A DNA stretch of 64,000 nucleotides from Smallanthus sonchifolius (taxonomy: Eukaryota; Streptophyta; Magnoliopsida; Asterales; Asteraceae), in assembly GCA_023525975.1 (NCBI GenBank), contig CM042043.1, positions 35,784,001 through 35,848,000 of the forward strand, in the 5' to 3' direction. Under the pieces are notes generated by a model. That model was not told where the DNA came from. It saw nothing but the letters and a program-made list of their open reading frames with translations, and did no database searches. The number at the start of each line of letters is the position of its first letter. Position 1 is the stretch's first letter. Positions 20,586-32,487 of the stretch are shown here, piece after piece. The position numbers and the translations under genes were made by a program.

Positions 20586-22660
20586 TGTAAGGCCCCAAAC
20601 CCGGGAGGCCTCACTCGTTGGATTTACTCATTCACAAACAGTTCTTAAACATGAGTATCAAATAATGCAGCGGAATTATTCATTCAACATAACTAAAAAC
20701 TTGTTCATACATGTGGAAGCGTACATTGTCAATTACATAAACTTAACATAAACAACTCATAACGGGATGCCAGTCTTCATGATCGACCGGGTAACTCTTC
20801 TCGCTTGCCAAGCATCACCGTCCATCGTCCATACCTGCCTTAACCTGAATGTGCATACTAAAAAGGTCAGCTACGCTGGTGAGTTCTAGCATTTCATAAA
20901 AACTTTAACATCAACATTTGCCAAAAACGTATCATTCATTTAGAAAAAACCTTTCACAAAAGCATGTAATAATTTAACATCTTTAAAAAAAGTTTCGTAC
21001 CCATATCATCATCAACATCATAATCATAAACACCGTTAAACGGATCGTTCATTAAAACTTTTAACATTCATTTAAGTCATACATTATTATCTAAATCTGT
21101 GTTACCCTTCGTTCCGTCATTTAGTATGGTATTACCCCTAAGGCTTAACTGCACGAAGACCGACAATACCATACATTCCGTCAATTCCCTTATGGTATTG
21201 CCCCTAAGGCTTAACTGCACGAAGACCGACAATACCATACATTCCGTCAATTCCCTTTTGGTATTGCCCCCAAGGCTAACTGCGCGAGGACCGACAATAC
21301 CCATTCAGTTGCCCTTATGGCTCTCATGTCCATAAACCGACAACTTCCATCGACGGTTATGACTCTCAGCCATAACATCGTCGGATCATAATTTAACCTT
21401 ACATGGGGTCACGTTAACCCCTGAGTAACCGTCGTTACTCCCTTTTACCAGTTGTACAACATCATAACCATTGGCATGCCACAAAGACATGCCCCTGTTG
21501 TTCTTGTGGCAACTATGGCTCGCTGTCCATAATCTACCACAAGGCTGGGAATCTCATTCCCAGACTTCATTCGTCAATTCCATTCATTCGACAGATTAGA
21601 TTTGTAATGACTTCTTTAAAACCTTTACCTCTTTCTCTTCTCATTAAACATTTCCTCAATTAAACCGTTCATAAAGCATTCGTAACCCTTTTTGGCAAAA
21701 ACATTTCAAAACCTTTCCTTTCGTAAACATCGTTTCAACATTTCAAAACCTTTCCTTTCGTTAAACATCATTTCGTTAAAACATCATTTCGTTAAACATC
21801 ATTTCTTTAAACATCATTTCGTTAAACATCATTTCGTTAATCATTTCGTAAGTATGCACACCAGCCCAAAAACATTAACAAAACATTTAAAAGAGGGCTC
21901 TAGAACTCACCTGATACGCTAATATGGGTTGTCCTAAACGAAGGTCCGATAACGTCACTTCCGATCTGAATTGATTAGTTAAACACATCAGACCAATCCC
22001 GACTCTAACGGCTTAACCATTCTAACATACTGACTTCACTTAATCAGTTCTGATGTCTGCGCACTTAGCAAATGCGCAGACTCTGCTTCCTGCGCACTTA
22101 GCAAGTGCGCAGACTTCCCTTCCTGCGCACTTAACAAGTGCGCAGGTTCCTCTTCCTGCGCACTTAGCAAGTGCGCAGGACCTGCTCTGTGCGCACTTAG
22201 CAAGTGCGCACGACCTGTTCTTGGCGAAAAACCCTAACTTTCACATTCGGGTCTGATCGTGTCAAGATCCCGAATTTGTTGCATCCAAAACGTTCGTTTT
22301 CCATTAAGGATCTCAAATCTATGTTTATTTATCAGTTTCATCCGTTCAAGCCTTGCCTTTTCACCCAAAACCCGAAAAACCCAAAAACGAACTAAAACTC
22401 AGATTTAGCTCGAATGGTTACCTGGATGACGATTCCGCTTTGGAGGTTCTCTTCACGAGTGCAGGAGACACGAACGGGTGCGATCTTGTGCGATTCCGAC
22501 ACTTTCTCTCTCTACGGGTTTTCTCTCTCTAAAGGTTGCAAATGAGAGAAAATGGGGTGGCATAGGCTATTTATAGCCCGCTGACCCATCCGACCCGACC
22601 CGTCATGCCTCGTTCGTTTATTCTGTTAATAAAATCGTCGTTTATTTTTGGGATGTTACA
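20586..22660 (-). repeat. 5' LTR of element Z
   Basis: It has the same length as the 3' LTR (2075 bp) and about seven base differences by eye. It carries the 66-bp array (21127-21317) and hairpin array (22057-22211). One array arm differs (AATGCGCAG), weakening the first hairpin. The TATA box is at 22567-22576. Confidence 0.95.
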
Positions 22661-23555
22661 AACTCCAAGTCTCCTCTCTTGTAAATTCCACATCAAACAA
22701 ATCTCCTTTCTCGTTCGGATGTTGGACATGGTCGGGTGGCTTCTTTGCATCTTTCAACCTCTCAGTTTCCTTCTCGATTGCCTTCAACTCATCTTTCACA
22801 TTAAACCTGTCAAACATAATACCTTTCTTTTTGGTGTCACCCTCATTTGCCTTGGCACGAGGATGACACACGTTAGTAGTAATTGATTTTGAACATTTAT
22901 TTTCAACCAAATATGTAAATAAATTTGAAAAAATATTTATGTTCAACTTACGATTCCCAAAGGTCATGTTAATAGTGCCGTTTCGGCAATTGATTTGCGC
23001 ATTTGCGGTTGCCAAAAACGGTCTTCCCAAAATCACTCGTGGCTCCTCCTCCTTAGTAAGTGGTGCATAATCGAGCACCAAGAAATCTCCCGGATAGTAA
23101 AATTCTCCAATCTTCACAGCCACTCCCACTAATTTCCCCCGAGGACGTGTGCATGTAGCATTTGCTAACACCAACGTGGTGTTGTATTCTTCTAATGGAC
23201 CAAAATTGTATTGGTCATATACGCTCCCCGGTAAAATGCTCACCCCCGCTCCATAATCTAATAATGCCAAATTAGTTTTAAATTCTCCAATTTGAATAGG
23301 AACTAAGGGTTCTCCAAACTCAATTTCCTCCTCTTCTCTTTCTTCACCTTCTTCATTACCATGAGCCACATCAATTGCACTAACATGATGTTTTGGGTTC
23401 AATGTGGTGTTACTCGGCAATTTACCTTCATTTTGCTTGAATTGAGCTATTTTTTGTGCCAATTGCCCAACTTGTCTCTCCAATGCCGCGTGAGACTTAT
23501 CTCTCACTTCATTCTCCCTTTTGGATTCTTTCATCATCTCCAACCGTGCATCCAA
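22661..23555 (-). CDS. Element X aspartic protease region
   Basis: This is the open 3' part of the X gag-protease frame. Around the middle it reads LLDYGAGVSILPGSVYD, the retropepsin active-site loop (Asp-x-Gly-Ala). A later VILGRPFLATANA segment matches the second conserved protease block of Athila-type elements. The protein would cut gag. The segment is fused to the end of gag upstream and stops in the tail at 13511 when Z is removed. No reverse transcriptase follows, which is unusual for an Athila element. Confidence 0.85.
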
Positions 23556-25404
23556 TTTTGAATTAACCGCACCATCACCCCCCGATGATCCACCTTGTTG
23601 TTGATGATCTTGATTATAATTCCTTGGGGGTAATTTGTGTTCCGGTTATTGTTATAAGAACTCCTTTGGTAACCAGCCGAATTATAATTGCTTTGTTGAT
23701 GAGGTTGGTATGACGAAGTACCTTGATTTGAACCTTGGAAATTTGGGTTCAATTGGTTTGACGCATCCCCATATTTGAAGTTGGGATGATTCCTTGAGCT
23801 CGGGTGCTAGGAGTTTGAGTTTGTATCATATGGTTTCCTATCACCAAAAATTTGGTTCACTTCTTCTTGTCTACCATCTTGCATTGAGCAATTCATTGTT
23901 TTATGCCCCAAATCTCCACAATTTTCACAAACATCAAATCGGGTTTTTACTCCCGCTACTTCTTTCTTCTCACTTTTCCTCAGCAATGCTAACTCTCTTT
24001 CCATGGATGCCAACCTCTCTTTTGTTTCATAATTCGGGACGGACTTAGAAATCGGGTGTTTAGTTCTTCGACTAGCCGATACCTCGGCTTTAGAGTTTTG
24101 GCTCATCCTTTCTAAGAAATCCCAATCATCTTCTTCGAGATTAGACAACAATGCCCCATTACTTGTGGACTTCAAGTACTTCCTCTCCTCTTGAGTCAAA
24201 CCATCCACAAAACACTTCACTAGTTCCCACAACTCGATTTGATGGTGGGGACATTTCCTCAACAACTCTTTGAAGTGTGTAAAGGCTTCATGTAAAGGCT
24301 CACCCGTTTGTTGTTGAAAGGTCTGAATCTCAATTCGGGAATCATCCGTCTTCGTAACCGAATAGTACTCATCCAAGAAGACTTGTTGCATTTCATCCCA
24401 TGTGTGGATGCTATTAGCCGGCAATGTGATGAACCATTGCTTTGCTCGATCCTTGAGGGAAAACTGAAAAAGTCTAAGTTTGACCTCGCTTTGATCGAAG
24501 TTCTCAGCTCCAATTGTGTTACAGATGGCGGCAAACTTGGCTAAATGGGTGTATGGTTCTTTGGTAACCATGCCATGAAAATGTGGGAGAACATTGATAT
24601 AATTTGGCCTTGACTTGAATCGCCTCATTCAGGGAATTGGTGGAACAATTGGAGAAGCATTCTCCGAAATAGCCGGTCGAAAGCGACCATTAACTCCACC
24701 CATAGGGGCTACCGGTTGTCTTCGGTTTTCATTGTTGTAGCCCCCATTAACTTTCCTCCCTTCTTGTCTAGGAGGATAACCAAATCTCTCAGGTCTACCC
24801 GTTTGACCCATTGGTTGTCTCGCCCTTTGGTGAACATAATTCACCTCTTCTTCCTCTCCAAAGCCTTGCCCCTCGTTATATTCTCCAAATTGGCTCCTCT
24901 CACCATCTTCATACTCGTAATCTCCAAACCCATCACCATTCCCAACATCTTCATTATCATCATACCCAAAGTATTCACCATCTTCATCCTCCCAACCATC
25001 GTTCTCATTGTCGTTTCTTGGTTGAGCTCCAAATATGTTTCCAGGAGGGGTTTGATTTTGTTGTGGTCCCCTTCTTCCTTGGTACGCGGGATTGGTACGG
25101 ATGTTAACGGGTCGGTTTTGTTGAACTGTACCGACCCATGGGGTTGGTTGTTATTGATAGGTATAGATGGGGTTGGGGTTCGGTGAGGTGGAGTTGGTGG
25201 GCGGTTAGGGATAGGGCCTCTGTTTGGAGTTGGGCCACGGTTTCTTATGCTAGTTCCAGAATGACTGCTTTGACTATCCATAGATGATGGTTCCGATGAA
25301 ATGGGTTGTAAATTTTGTTGTTGGGTTCGGTTTTGCCTTGCTATCCTCTCAATTTCTGGTTCAAAAACAAGCGGTGAAGTCCTCCCGGATGAACAGGTAC
25401 GCAT
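23556..25404 (-). pseudogene. Element X gag (Athila type), broken
   Basis: From the ATG at 25404 a proline/serine-rich N-terminus leads into an acidic linker and then the capsid domain (24628-24000): HLAKFAAIC, KDRAKQWF and EYYSVTKT are typical of the retrotransposon gag fold. One zinc knuckle is visible (CENCGDLGHKTMNC). The C-terminus is rich in Gln, Asn and Tyr. There are at least two in-frame stops (near 24629 and 23806) and two frameshifts. Gag would package element RNA. Confidence 0.88.
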
Positions 25405-25530
25405 GCACTAATCTGTCACCAGCACACACACACAAACACCACGCGTAACACAAAAATAGAAGAATTAACCAAACAAAACAAGTAACAAATAATCACACGA
25501 GTCAATTAAAATAAAACACCAAGCGCACAC

Positions 25531-25555
25531 ACTCCCCGGCAACGGCGCCAAAATT
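25531..25555 (-). other. Primer binding site of element X
   Basis: The element strand reads AATTTTGGCGCCGTTGCCGG directly after the LTR. The TGGCGCC core followed by GTTGCC is characteristic of Athila elements, which use a primer tRNA other than initiator Met. A short leader (25530-25405) precedes gag. Confidence 0.9.
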
Positions 25556-26843
25556 TGATCGGTGTCGAAAGGACCGGTCAAAGATAAAGAATTAGAGTGT
25601 CCTAATCACCTTAAACTAGTTAGGGTAAGAAGGGTGTCGAACCACGAAGAGTTTGTGGTCGGTGCTTAACTTCAATTGACAATGCGATTTATGAAGTGAC
25701 AATGGGTCTTTCTGACCAAACACAAGCAATGATTTAGGTGAAACTTATCAAACTCAACAAACAAGGATTATTAACTAACAATTATGACCAATAGTAATCA
25801 AGTACCAAACAAACGATTTAGATTGTAACAATAATTAAAAAGGAATCACACCCGGGATTCAAGTTCACAAGTAATTAGGGATTATCAAACCAACATATGA
25901 GTTCAAACAATCAAATGGTTATCCAAATCAAATTAACCAAATCTAACCAAGAACATCAACATTCATACATCATCGGAAAATAGTGTAAAACAATATTCAC
26001 GAATGAAATCGAGACAAATGTATGCAATATAGAATTAGATTAATCAATAGATTCAACACAAATCAAAGTTCATAGCAATTATCATCTAACGGGGTCAATG
26101 GTGCAAGAATTTATCGACTCCCGTGAGTTCATAACCATACTAAACACAAAGATTCAAGTATTTCAAACCAAACGATTACAAGAATTGTTTCTCAAAGCTA
26201 GCATATGATAAAAACCCTAAAAACTTACAAACAATCCACCGGGGAATGATTACCGGTGGATTAGCCGCTCATGGTGATGGAAATCATCTTCAATCTTTTG
26301 ATCTTTCGAGTATCAATCTTCAAGTGGATGTTGGAATCGTGTTTCTTAGCCTCCTAGAACTCCCAAAATCGCCCAAGAACTACTCTGCAAAAAGTTCTCT
26401 CGAATTTGGGGAAGAAACCCCCACTTAAACTCTCAAAATCGGCAGTTTCCCGAAAATCCGCTTCAAAATAACGTAACTGGCGTAAGCTTACGCTGGGGTG
26501 GCGTAGGCTTACGCCGCATCCCTGAAACCTGCTTTGAAAGAATTGGTTAGGCGTAGGCCTACGCTGGGCGGCGTAAGCTTACGCTGGGTGGCGTAGGATT
26601 ACGCCAGGTGGCGTAGGATTACGCCAGGTGGCGTAGGCTTACGCTGGCTCCTGCATTTTTGCCCTGTTTCCTCCGTCTTCCATCCAACTCTTGCATCTGT
26701 CGTATAATCTCTTCTAAAATCATACATTAAGCTTCCAACACCTGCACATGCATAGCTACACAAAACCTTTGTATTCCCCATATTAATTTGCATAAATATA
26801 ACATATTGCACCCTTTAATGCGTGAAACTTTGGTCACTTATCA
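25556..26843 (-). repeat. 5' LTR of element X
   Basis: It is close to 10643-11910. It has one more palindrome unit in the array at 26479-26644 (seven instead of six), accounting for about 20 bp of extra length. Confidence 0.93.
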
Positions 26844-27698
26844 TCAGGTCTAGTACATAACATGGCATACATGATCGAACCAATCGCAGAAGCATATGGA
26901 ATCTTTTCCATTTTCTTCTTGTCCTCGTCAGACTGAGGGCACTGTTTGTTATTCAGTATGGTTCCATGTGCCATAGGCAAAGATCCTCTCTTAGAGTCTC
27001 GCATAAAAAAAACGTCAAATGACCTTATCAATATATGTACTTTGACTTAATCCTATAAGCCGCTTTGATCTATCCCTATAGGTCTTTATTCCCAGAATAT
27101 AAGCAGCTTCACCAAGATCTTTCATCGTGAATCATTTTCCTAACCAAGACTTTACGTCTTTTAGCATAGGAATATGGTTTCCAATGAGCAGTATGTCATC
27201 TACATACAAAATCAGAAAAGTCATATGGCTCCCACTTGCCTTTTTGTAAACACATGGTTCATCTTCATTCTTGACAAAACCAAACTCTTTGATTTTCTGG
27301 TCAAAGCGAAGATTCCAGCTTCTGGATGCCTGCTTTAATCCATAAATGGACTTGTTCAACTTGCATACTTTATTAGGATTCTCTGGATCTTCAAAACCTT
27401 CCAGTTGAACCATATAAACATCTTCAGTAAGACGTCCGTTTAGGAACGTGGTTTTGACATCCATTTGCCATATCTTGTAGTCATAATACGCGGCAATGGC
27501 AAGCAAGATCCTAATAGACTTAAGCATGGCTACATGCGAGAAAGTTTCATCATAATCAATTCCTTGAGTCTGAGTAAAACCTTTCGCTACTAGTCTTGCT
27601 TTGAAGGTTTGCACATTCCCATCCATGTCGATTTTCTTCTTGAAAATCCACTTACTTCCTACTATCTGACTCTTGGGAGGAAGATCAACAAGTCCCAT
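26844..27698 (-). pseudogene. Copia element A reverse transcriptase
   Basis: The open core (27698-27132) has Ty1-copia RT landmarks: SKWIFKKKID, ARLVAKGFTQ, WQMDVKTTFLNG (first catalytic Asp), SIYGLKQASRSW and LYVDDILL (YVDD pair). A stop and frame loss follow near 27132. A later piece (27031-26849) reads toward the thumb/connection (IPYASAIGSIMYAM) and is cut by X at its TSD. It would copy the element RNA into DNA. Confidence 0.92.
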
Positions 27699-28381
27699 AC
27701 ATGGTTGTCGTGCATGGATTGGATTTCAGCATCCATGGCTTCAAGCCATTTCTTAGATTCTGAATCTAAGGTTTTAGATTTGTAACTAGTGGGCTCTGCC
27801 TGATCAATTATCTGGACATCGTGAATCTGGTGAATCCCGATATACCGGTTGGGTTCATGACGATCTCTAGTACTTCTGCAAACAGTTTGTGTTACAGTTG
27901 AATCTTGAACATTTCCAGATTCAGTTTCAGCAGTCTCATGCTGAATGGCAGGTTCAGATTGTGGTTCTTGGATCTCATCCATATCCACACGGTTGTCTCC
28001 AATCCCTCTCGCAAGTAGTTCTTTCTCCAAGAAAGTAGCTCCGCGTTTAATGAAAACACGATTTTCAGTAGGATTGTAGAAGTAGTAACCGATTGTTTTA
28101 GGGTATCCGACGAAAACAACTTTATCACCCCGGGGATTTAGTTTATCCGTAGATTCACTTGTAACATACGCGTTACATCCCCAAACCCTAAGGTAGGACA
28201 CTTTGGGTTTTTCCCCATTCCAAATCTCATAAGGCGTCTTGTCCACCTTCGTAGCAGGAGCTAGATTTATGATTCATGTGGCAGTCTCAAGAGCAAAACT
28301 CCAGAAGGAGTGTGGGAGGTTTGTACAACACATCATAGACCGAACCATATCTAATAGTGTTCGATTTCTCCTTTCGGATAC
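27662..28381 (-). pseudogene. Copia element A integrase C-terminal half and linker
   Basis: The segment from 28381 begins inside the integrase core with SERRNRTLLDM, which holds the catalytic Glu region, followed by DKTPYEIWNG and the VFVGYP segment of the C-terminal copia integrase. An acidic linker leads to reverse transcriptase. One stop is visible near 28273. Upstream catalytic Asp residues, the zinc-binding domain and protease are absent. Sequence jumps at 28381 into the LTR of Y, and the next copia bases on the other side of Y are at the end of gag. Confidence 0.88.
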
Positions 28382-28977
28382 TGTTATGGGTCAATTTTCA
28401 CCTCTGGGATCTCGGATCCTAAGATAAGTATCGGAATCAGTGATCCTTATTACATTTCAGTATCTTGATTAAATGACCATTGTAATAATCAATATTACGC
28501 ATTTGTTTTGACTCAATCATGAAGGTAACGACTATTCCTCATTAATATTAGCTGAAGACACGGGATTGCATTCAAAGCAACGGATATACGCATGAAGAGG
28601 AGGTTTGTAACAGACCATTAAAGACATTTCCGAGATTTTAGCTTAGCAATTAATATTGATAATTGTATTTATATTGACTACGATCGATAGGAACAAACAC
28701 ATCACAACACCACACACTCATTTGTAACACTTAGCTCGATCAAATCGCTCTCACATTGTACTTTTTTACCGAATTCAATAAGATCAAACAAGGCAGCCCG
28801 ACGTTAGTCGGCTCCCGAGGTTTTGTGCCAGAGATCCTCAAAGATCAAGGGCTTTCCTCATAACTCATCGTGTTATTTCTATAGTTTTACTTTATTTTAC
28901 GCAAGATTGTACAAGCATACTACCTCACATACAAAGTTTGGCTACTTGATTATCCTTGTTAATTTTTGGTCAAAACA
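28382..28977 (+). repeat. 5' LTR of element Y
   Basis: Its start TGTTATGGGTCAATTTT and end GGTCAAAACA are followed by the primer site. It shares blocks such as CTCCCGAGGT and AGATCAAGGGCTTT with the right LTR, while other parts are hard to align. Confidence 0.85.
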
Positions 28978-29001
28978 GTTTGGCGCCCACAGTGGGGCAA
29001 G
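28978..29001 (+). other. Primer binding site of element Y
   Basis: GTTTGGCGCCCACAGTGGGG directly follows the LTR. TGGCGCCCAC-GTGGGGC is the usual primer site of the Tat/Ogre/Retand group. Confidence 0.88.
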
Positions 29002-29036
29002 TGGTGATTTTTTCTTGAAAATCTTGTTACAAATCA

Positions 29037-29070
29037 CAGCATCCTATTTATTATGTAAGTAAAAGTTTAC
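29037..29070 (+). repeat. 34-bp fragment of RNase H coding sequence in Y leader
   Basis: The 34 bases here are identical to 32323-32356 in the first RNase H segment of Y. The insert is bracketed by ACAAATCACAGC and ACAAATCATAGC, so it looks like filler DNA placed in a small duplication. Confidence 0.85.
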
Positions 29071-29081
29071 AAATCATAGCA

Positions 29082-30660
29082 ATGGAACAACAGTAGAAAA
29101 CAAATCAAATGTTTATGAGGGAAATAGAAAAGATGAAGGAATCAAAGAAACCTGTGGATGCAACAACTCTGATATAGCCAAAAACCCCGAGTACTCCAGG
29201 ATCTTTTGGAAACTATTTGGGAGATTTTATTCCCATGCAGCAATTCGGCACGAATAATCTAACTCAGACAACCAGAGTAACACCCACCAGGGATCCTAGT
29301 GTTCCATCAGGATCTTCTTCATAAAACAATGATGACGGTAACGTCTATGATAATCAATTTTTAAAACTAACAATGTTGGATCTATGCAGGATACTGGAAT
29401 TAGTCCAATAATGGCTAAGGAATTAAAGAAACTGAAAGACATGATCTAGAGTGTACCTGGTGTGGTACAACCAATGCCTGAAATATCCCGGTCAAGCCAC
29501 AAGATGTCCAGATTTGCTCCACCAATATGTGATGCAGAGATCCCAAAGAGTTTTCAGACCCCAAAAATGAAACTATATGACGGAACTACGGATCCTGAAG
29601 AACACGTTGCTCAATATAAAGAAAGGAAGGAAATTATCCCTATCACACCGGATTTGAAAGAAGCCTGTTTGTGTAAGGGCTTTGGGTCAACCCTCACCGG
29701 ATCCGCTCTAAAATGGCTATTAAACGATCCTATTATTCTATTACTTCATTTGCTCACCTATTTAATTTATTTAATAATCAATTTTCTTGCAGTAGAACAT
29801 TTGAAAGATTAACTAACGATTTATACAGGATAGTTCAGAATTATGATGAATCCCTTAGGGATTATGTAAGCAGGTTTGGCAGAGAATCCTTGGAGATCCC
29901 CAATCTTGATCTTGCTTGTTGTTCAGGCCTTCAAAATGGGGTTAAAAAGAGATTCTCAATTCTATGAAGACATCATAATGAACCCATGTAAAAACCTGGA
30001 TGAAGTTAGAAATCGAGCCCTAAGGTTTATAAGGCTTGAGGAGGATAAGAAAATCCAAAGGAGGATTGATACATCATCCAAATATGATCATCCCAGCCAA
30101 AATTCAGAATCATCGACCTACAAACAACATAAATCTAAACCATATTCAAGACCTGAGAACAATAGGATCAATGCAGTCGAAAATAATGAGGATGGAGAAG
30201 AATATCCTAAAATATCTTATTATTGTTTTTCTATTGATATCTCAGGACTAATGTATGAGATGCAGGATCTTGGAGAAAAAACGAAATGGCCCAAAAAGAA
30301 TGATAAAACAACCACTTGAAAAGATAAATCCAAATGGGCCTACCATGAAGATTTTGGCCATACCACTGAGAATTGCACTGCATTATGAAAAGAAATAGCT
30401 TACCTCCTGAGCAATGGATATCTAAAAGAACTCATGGGAAAAAAGAAGGATAAAAGCCGTAATGATGAGAAATCCCATCAATGAGCAACATCCCCACCTC
30501 TAGATGCTAAGGTAATCAATTTTATATCTGGCGGTTCTAATATTTGTGGTACCTCTTATTCTGCAGCCAAAAGATATGCTAAGGAAGCTAAGGCGGAAAA
30601 AGGGGACAAGCCAACAAGATCCTCAAGCTTAACAGACAAGGAAATAATCTCGTTTGATGA
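29082..30660 (+). pseudogene. Element Y gag, first copy
   Basis: The frame can be followed with several stops and shifts from an ATG at 29082. Capsid-type landmarks include MKLYDGTTDPEEHVAQY, SALKWLL, FNNQFSCSRTFERL and DESLRDYVSRF, characteristic of Tat-group gag. A Lys/Glu-rich C-terminus ends in a CCHC-like region (KWAYHEDFGHTTENC). At least five breaks make it non-functional. The C-terminal part recurs at 33360-33889. Confidence 0.85.
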
Positions 30661-31009
30661 AGAGGACAGAGAAAACGTTCAAGATCCCCACCATGATGGT
30701 CTAGTTATCACTTTGTATATTGCCAACCACTTTGTACGCAGGATCCTTATAGACAGAGGCAGCTCAGTGAATATTATCCGGTTAGATGCGTTGAAAAGAA
30801 TGGGTATCCCCGAGACAGAGATCATAGCGAAATCCTCAGTACTAATAGGATTCAGTGGAGAAGCTAAAACTACCGTGGGAGATATCAAGCTACCAATCTA
30901 TATCGAGGGAGTAAATTCTATCCAAAAGTTTTGTGTTATTGATTGTTTATCTTCTTATAATATTATCTTAGGGAGACCATGGATTCATGATATGAGGGCT
31001 GTTGTGTGA
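30661..31009 (+). pseudogene. Element Y aspartic protease
   Basis: The segment reads RRILIDRGSSVNIIRLDAL. The active-site Asp is kept (ID), but the usual Asp-x-Gly is Asp-Arg-Gly, a likely damaging change. It continues to YNIILGRPWIHDMRAVV, the second conserved block in Tat proteases. It ends at a stop. It lies between gag and reverse transcriptase as expected. Confidence 0.82.
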
Positions 31010-31143
31010 AAATGCCAACACCTTGGGGGGTGGTGAAGATTAATGGCGATCAACAAGATGCAAAGGACTATTATACTTCATCAATGAAACCTTCTACGAA
31101 AACTAGGCAGGCATAGCAATTACAGAAACAAGCACAAGATGTA

Positions 31144-32487
31144 TTGGAAGCAAGAGAGCAGGAGATTAGAGGAGTATCTTTAGATCCCGCGAATCCAGAC
31201 ATCAAAGTGCTTGTAAGATCCAATATCCCCAAGGATATTGAAACAAAACTTATAAATTTCTTAAAAATAAGAAGATCAACATTCACATGGAAACACGAGG
31301 ACATGACAGGTATCTCTAAAAATATTATAACACATAAACTTGTTATAGATAACAATTGCAGGCCTATACATCAAAAACGAAGAAAATTTGCACCTGAAAG
31401 AAATATTATCATACAAGAAGAAGTTGAAAGACTACTCAAGTCAAAAATGATAAGAGAGGTAAAATTTCCAAGATGGCTGGCAAATATGGTGGTGGTACAA
31501 AAGAAAAATGGGAAATGGAGAGTCTGCGTAGACTTTACTGATCTCAACAAAACTTGTCCCAAAGATCCTTTCCCTCTACCACATATAGACTCAATGATTG
31601 ATGCCACAACAGGCTATGAGATGCTGACCTTCATGGACGCCTCTTCAGGATTCCAGCAAATTCAAATGGAACCTTCGGATCAAGAGGATACTGCCTTCAT
31701 GACCCCGACAGGTATATATTGTTATATTGCTATGCCTTTTGGTCTTAAAAATGCAGGAGCCACATACCAGAGGCTGGTAAATATGATGTTCAAAGACAAG
31801 ATGGGGGATACGATGGAAGTATACATAGACGACATTGTAGTCAAATCAAATAAAGCCGAAGATCATATCAAGGATCTCAAAGAAGCTTTTGACATTCTGG
31901 ATAAATATAATATGAAGCTCAACCCTTCAAAATGTCACTTTGGAGTTGAAGCTAGAAAATTCCTGGGATATATGGTAACCAAAAGAGGAATAGAATCAAG
32001 TCCAGAACAAATCAAAGCTATCATCAATTTAAAATCGCCATCAAATGTAAAAGAAGTACAAAGACTGACAAGTAGAGTAGCAGCTCTCAACAGATTTATT
32101 TCAAAATCCTCAGAAAGATGCAAAGAATTCTATGATATCCTGAAGAAAAACAAGAGGTTCGAATGGAGCGAGAAACATGAAGAAGCATTCCAAGCTTTAA
32201 AGAAATATTTAGCATTAGCACCTTTGCTAATGAAACCAGAGGATACTGAACCATTATTTATGTACCTAGCCGTATCCAAAAGCGCATTAAGTGTTGTTCT
32301 AACTAAGGATCACGAAGGACAGCAGCATCCTATTTATTATGTAAGTAAAAGTTTACTAAACGCAGAAACCAGGCATCTACTAAACTTAGACATTACTTTG
32401 AGACTCATCCTATACATATTAAAAACTAACTATCCTATAAAGTGTGTTTTGAGAAAACCAGAGATGTCAGGAAGGATGGCCAAATGA
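31144..32487 (+). CDS. Element Y reverse transcriptase and RNase H, first copy
   Basis: This open frame of 447 codons has Ty3-gypsy RT signatures: KKNGKWRVCVDFTDLNK, MLTFMDASSGFQQI (first catalytic Asp) and EVYIDDIVVKS (YIDD pair). It continues through the thumb (KFLGYMVTKRGIE) into the RNase H domain (HPIYYVSKSLL). The RNase H end is damaged: an LLNLDITLRLIL stretch replaces the usual Glu-containing motif, consistent with frame loss or a small deletion. A second, shorter RT copy is at 33802. Confidence 0.92.
   Translation: MEAREQEIRGVSLDPANPDIKVLVRSNIPKDIETKLINFLKIRRSTFTWKHEDMTGISKNIITHKLVIDNNCRPIHQKRRKFAPERNIIIQEEVERLLKSKMIREVKFPRWLANMVVVQKKNGKWRVCVDFTDLNKTCPKDPFPLPHIDSMIDATTGYEMLTFMDASSGFQQIQMEPSDQEDTAFMTPTGIYCYIAMPFGLKNAGATYQRLVNMMFKDKMGDTMEVYIDDIVVKSNKAEDHIKDLKEAFDILDKYNMKLNPSKCHFGVEARKFLGYMVTKRGIESSPEQIKAIINLKSPSNVKEVQRLTSRVAALNRFISKSSERCKEFYDILKKNKRFEWSEKHEEAFQALKKYLALAPLLMKPEDTEPLFMYLAVSKSALSVVLTKDHEGQQHPIYYVSKSLLNAETRHLLNLDITLRLILYILKTNYPIKCVLRKPEMSGRMAK

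Larger units (their letters stand above)
13581..22660 (-). mobile_element. Element Z: Tekay-like chromovirus (Ty3-gypsy), recent
   Basis: Both LTRs are exactly 2075 bp (13581-15655, 20586-22660), running TGTAAGG...GTTACA, with the perfect TSD AACTC at 13576-13580 and 22661-22665. By eye the LTRs differ at about seven positions. An initiator-tRNA-Met primer site and a G-run purine tract are in place. The gag-protease-RT-RNase H-integrase order with a C-terminal chromodomain matches the Del/Tekay clade of chromoviruses. It is inserted near the end of the X gag-protease frame. Two frame breaks in pol mean this copy cannot make all its enzymes. Confidence 0.96.
10643..26843 (-). mobile_element. 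Element X: Athila-like Ty3-gypsy, gag-protease only, split by Z
   Basis: LTRs of 1268 bp (10643-11910) and 1288 bp (25556-26843) start TGATCGG and end TTATCA, with the perfect TSD TCAGG at 10638-10642 and 26844-26848. The primer site inside the right LTR reads TTTTGGCGCCGTTGCC on the element strand, typical of Athila elements. The reading frame encodes gag and protease and then stops. Reverse transcriptase, RNase H and integrase are absent, so the element was non-autonomous. It interrupts copia A between reverse transcriptase and RNase H. Confidence 0.93.
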
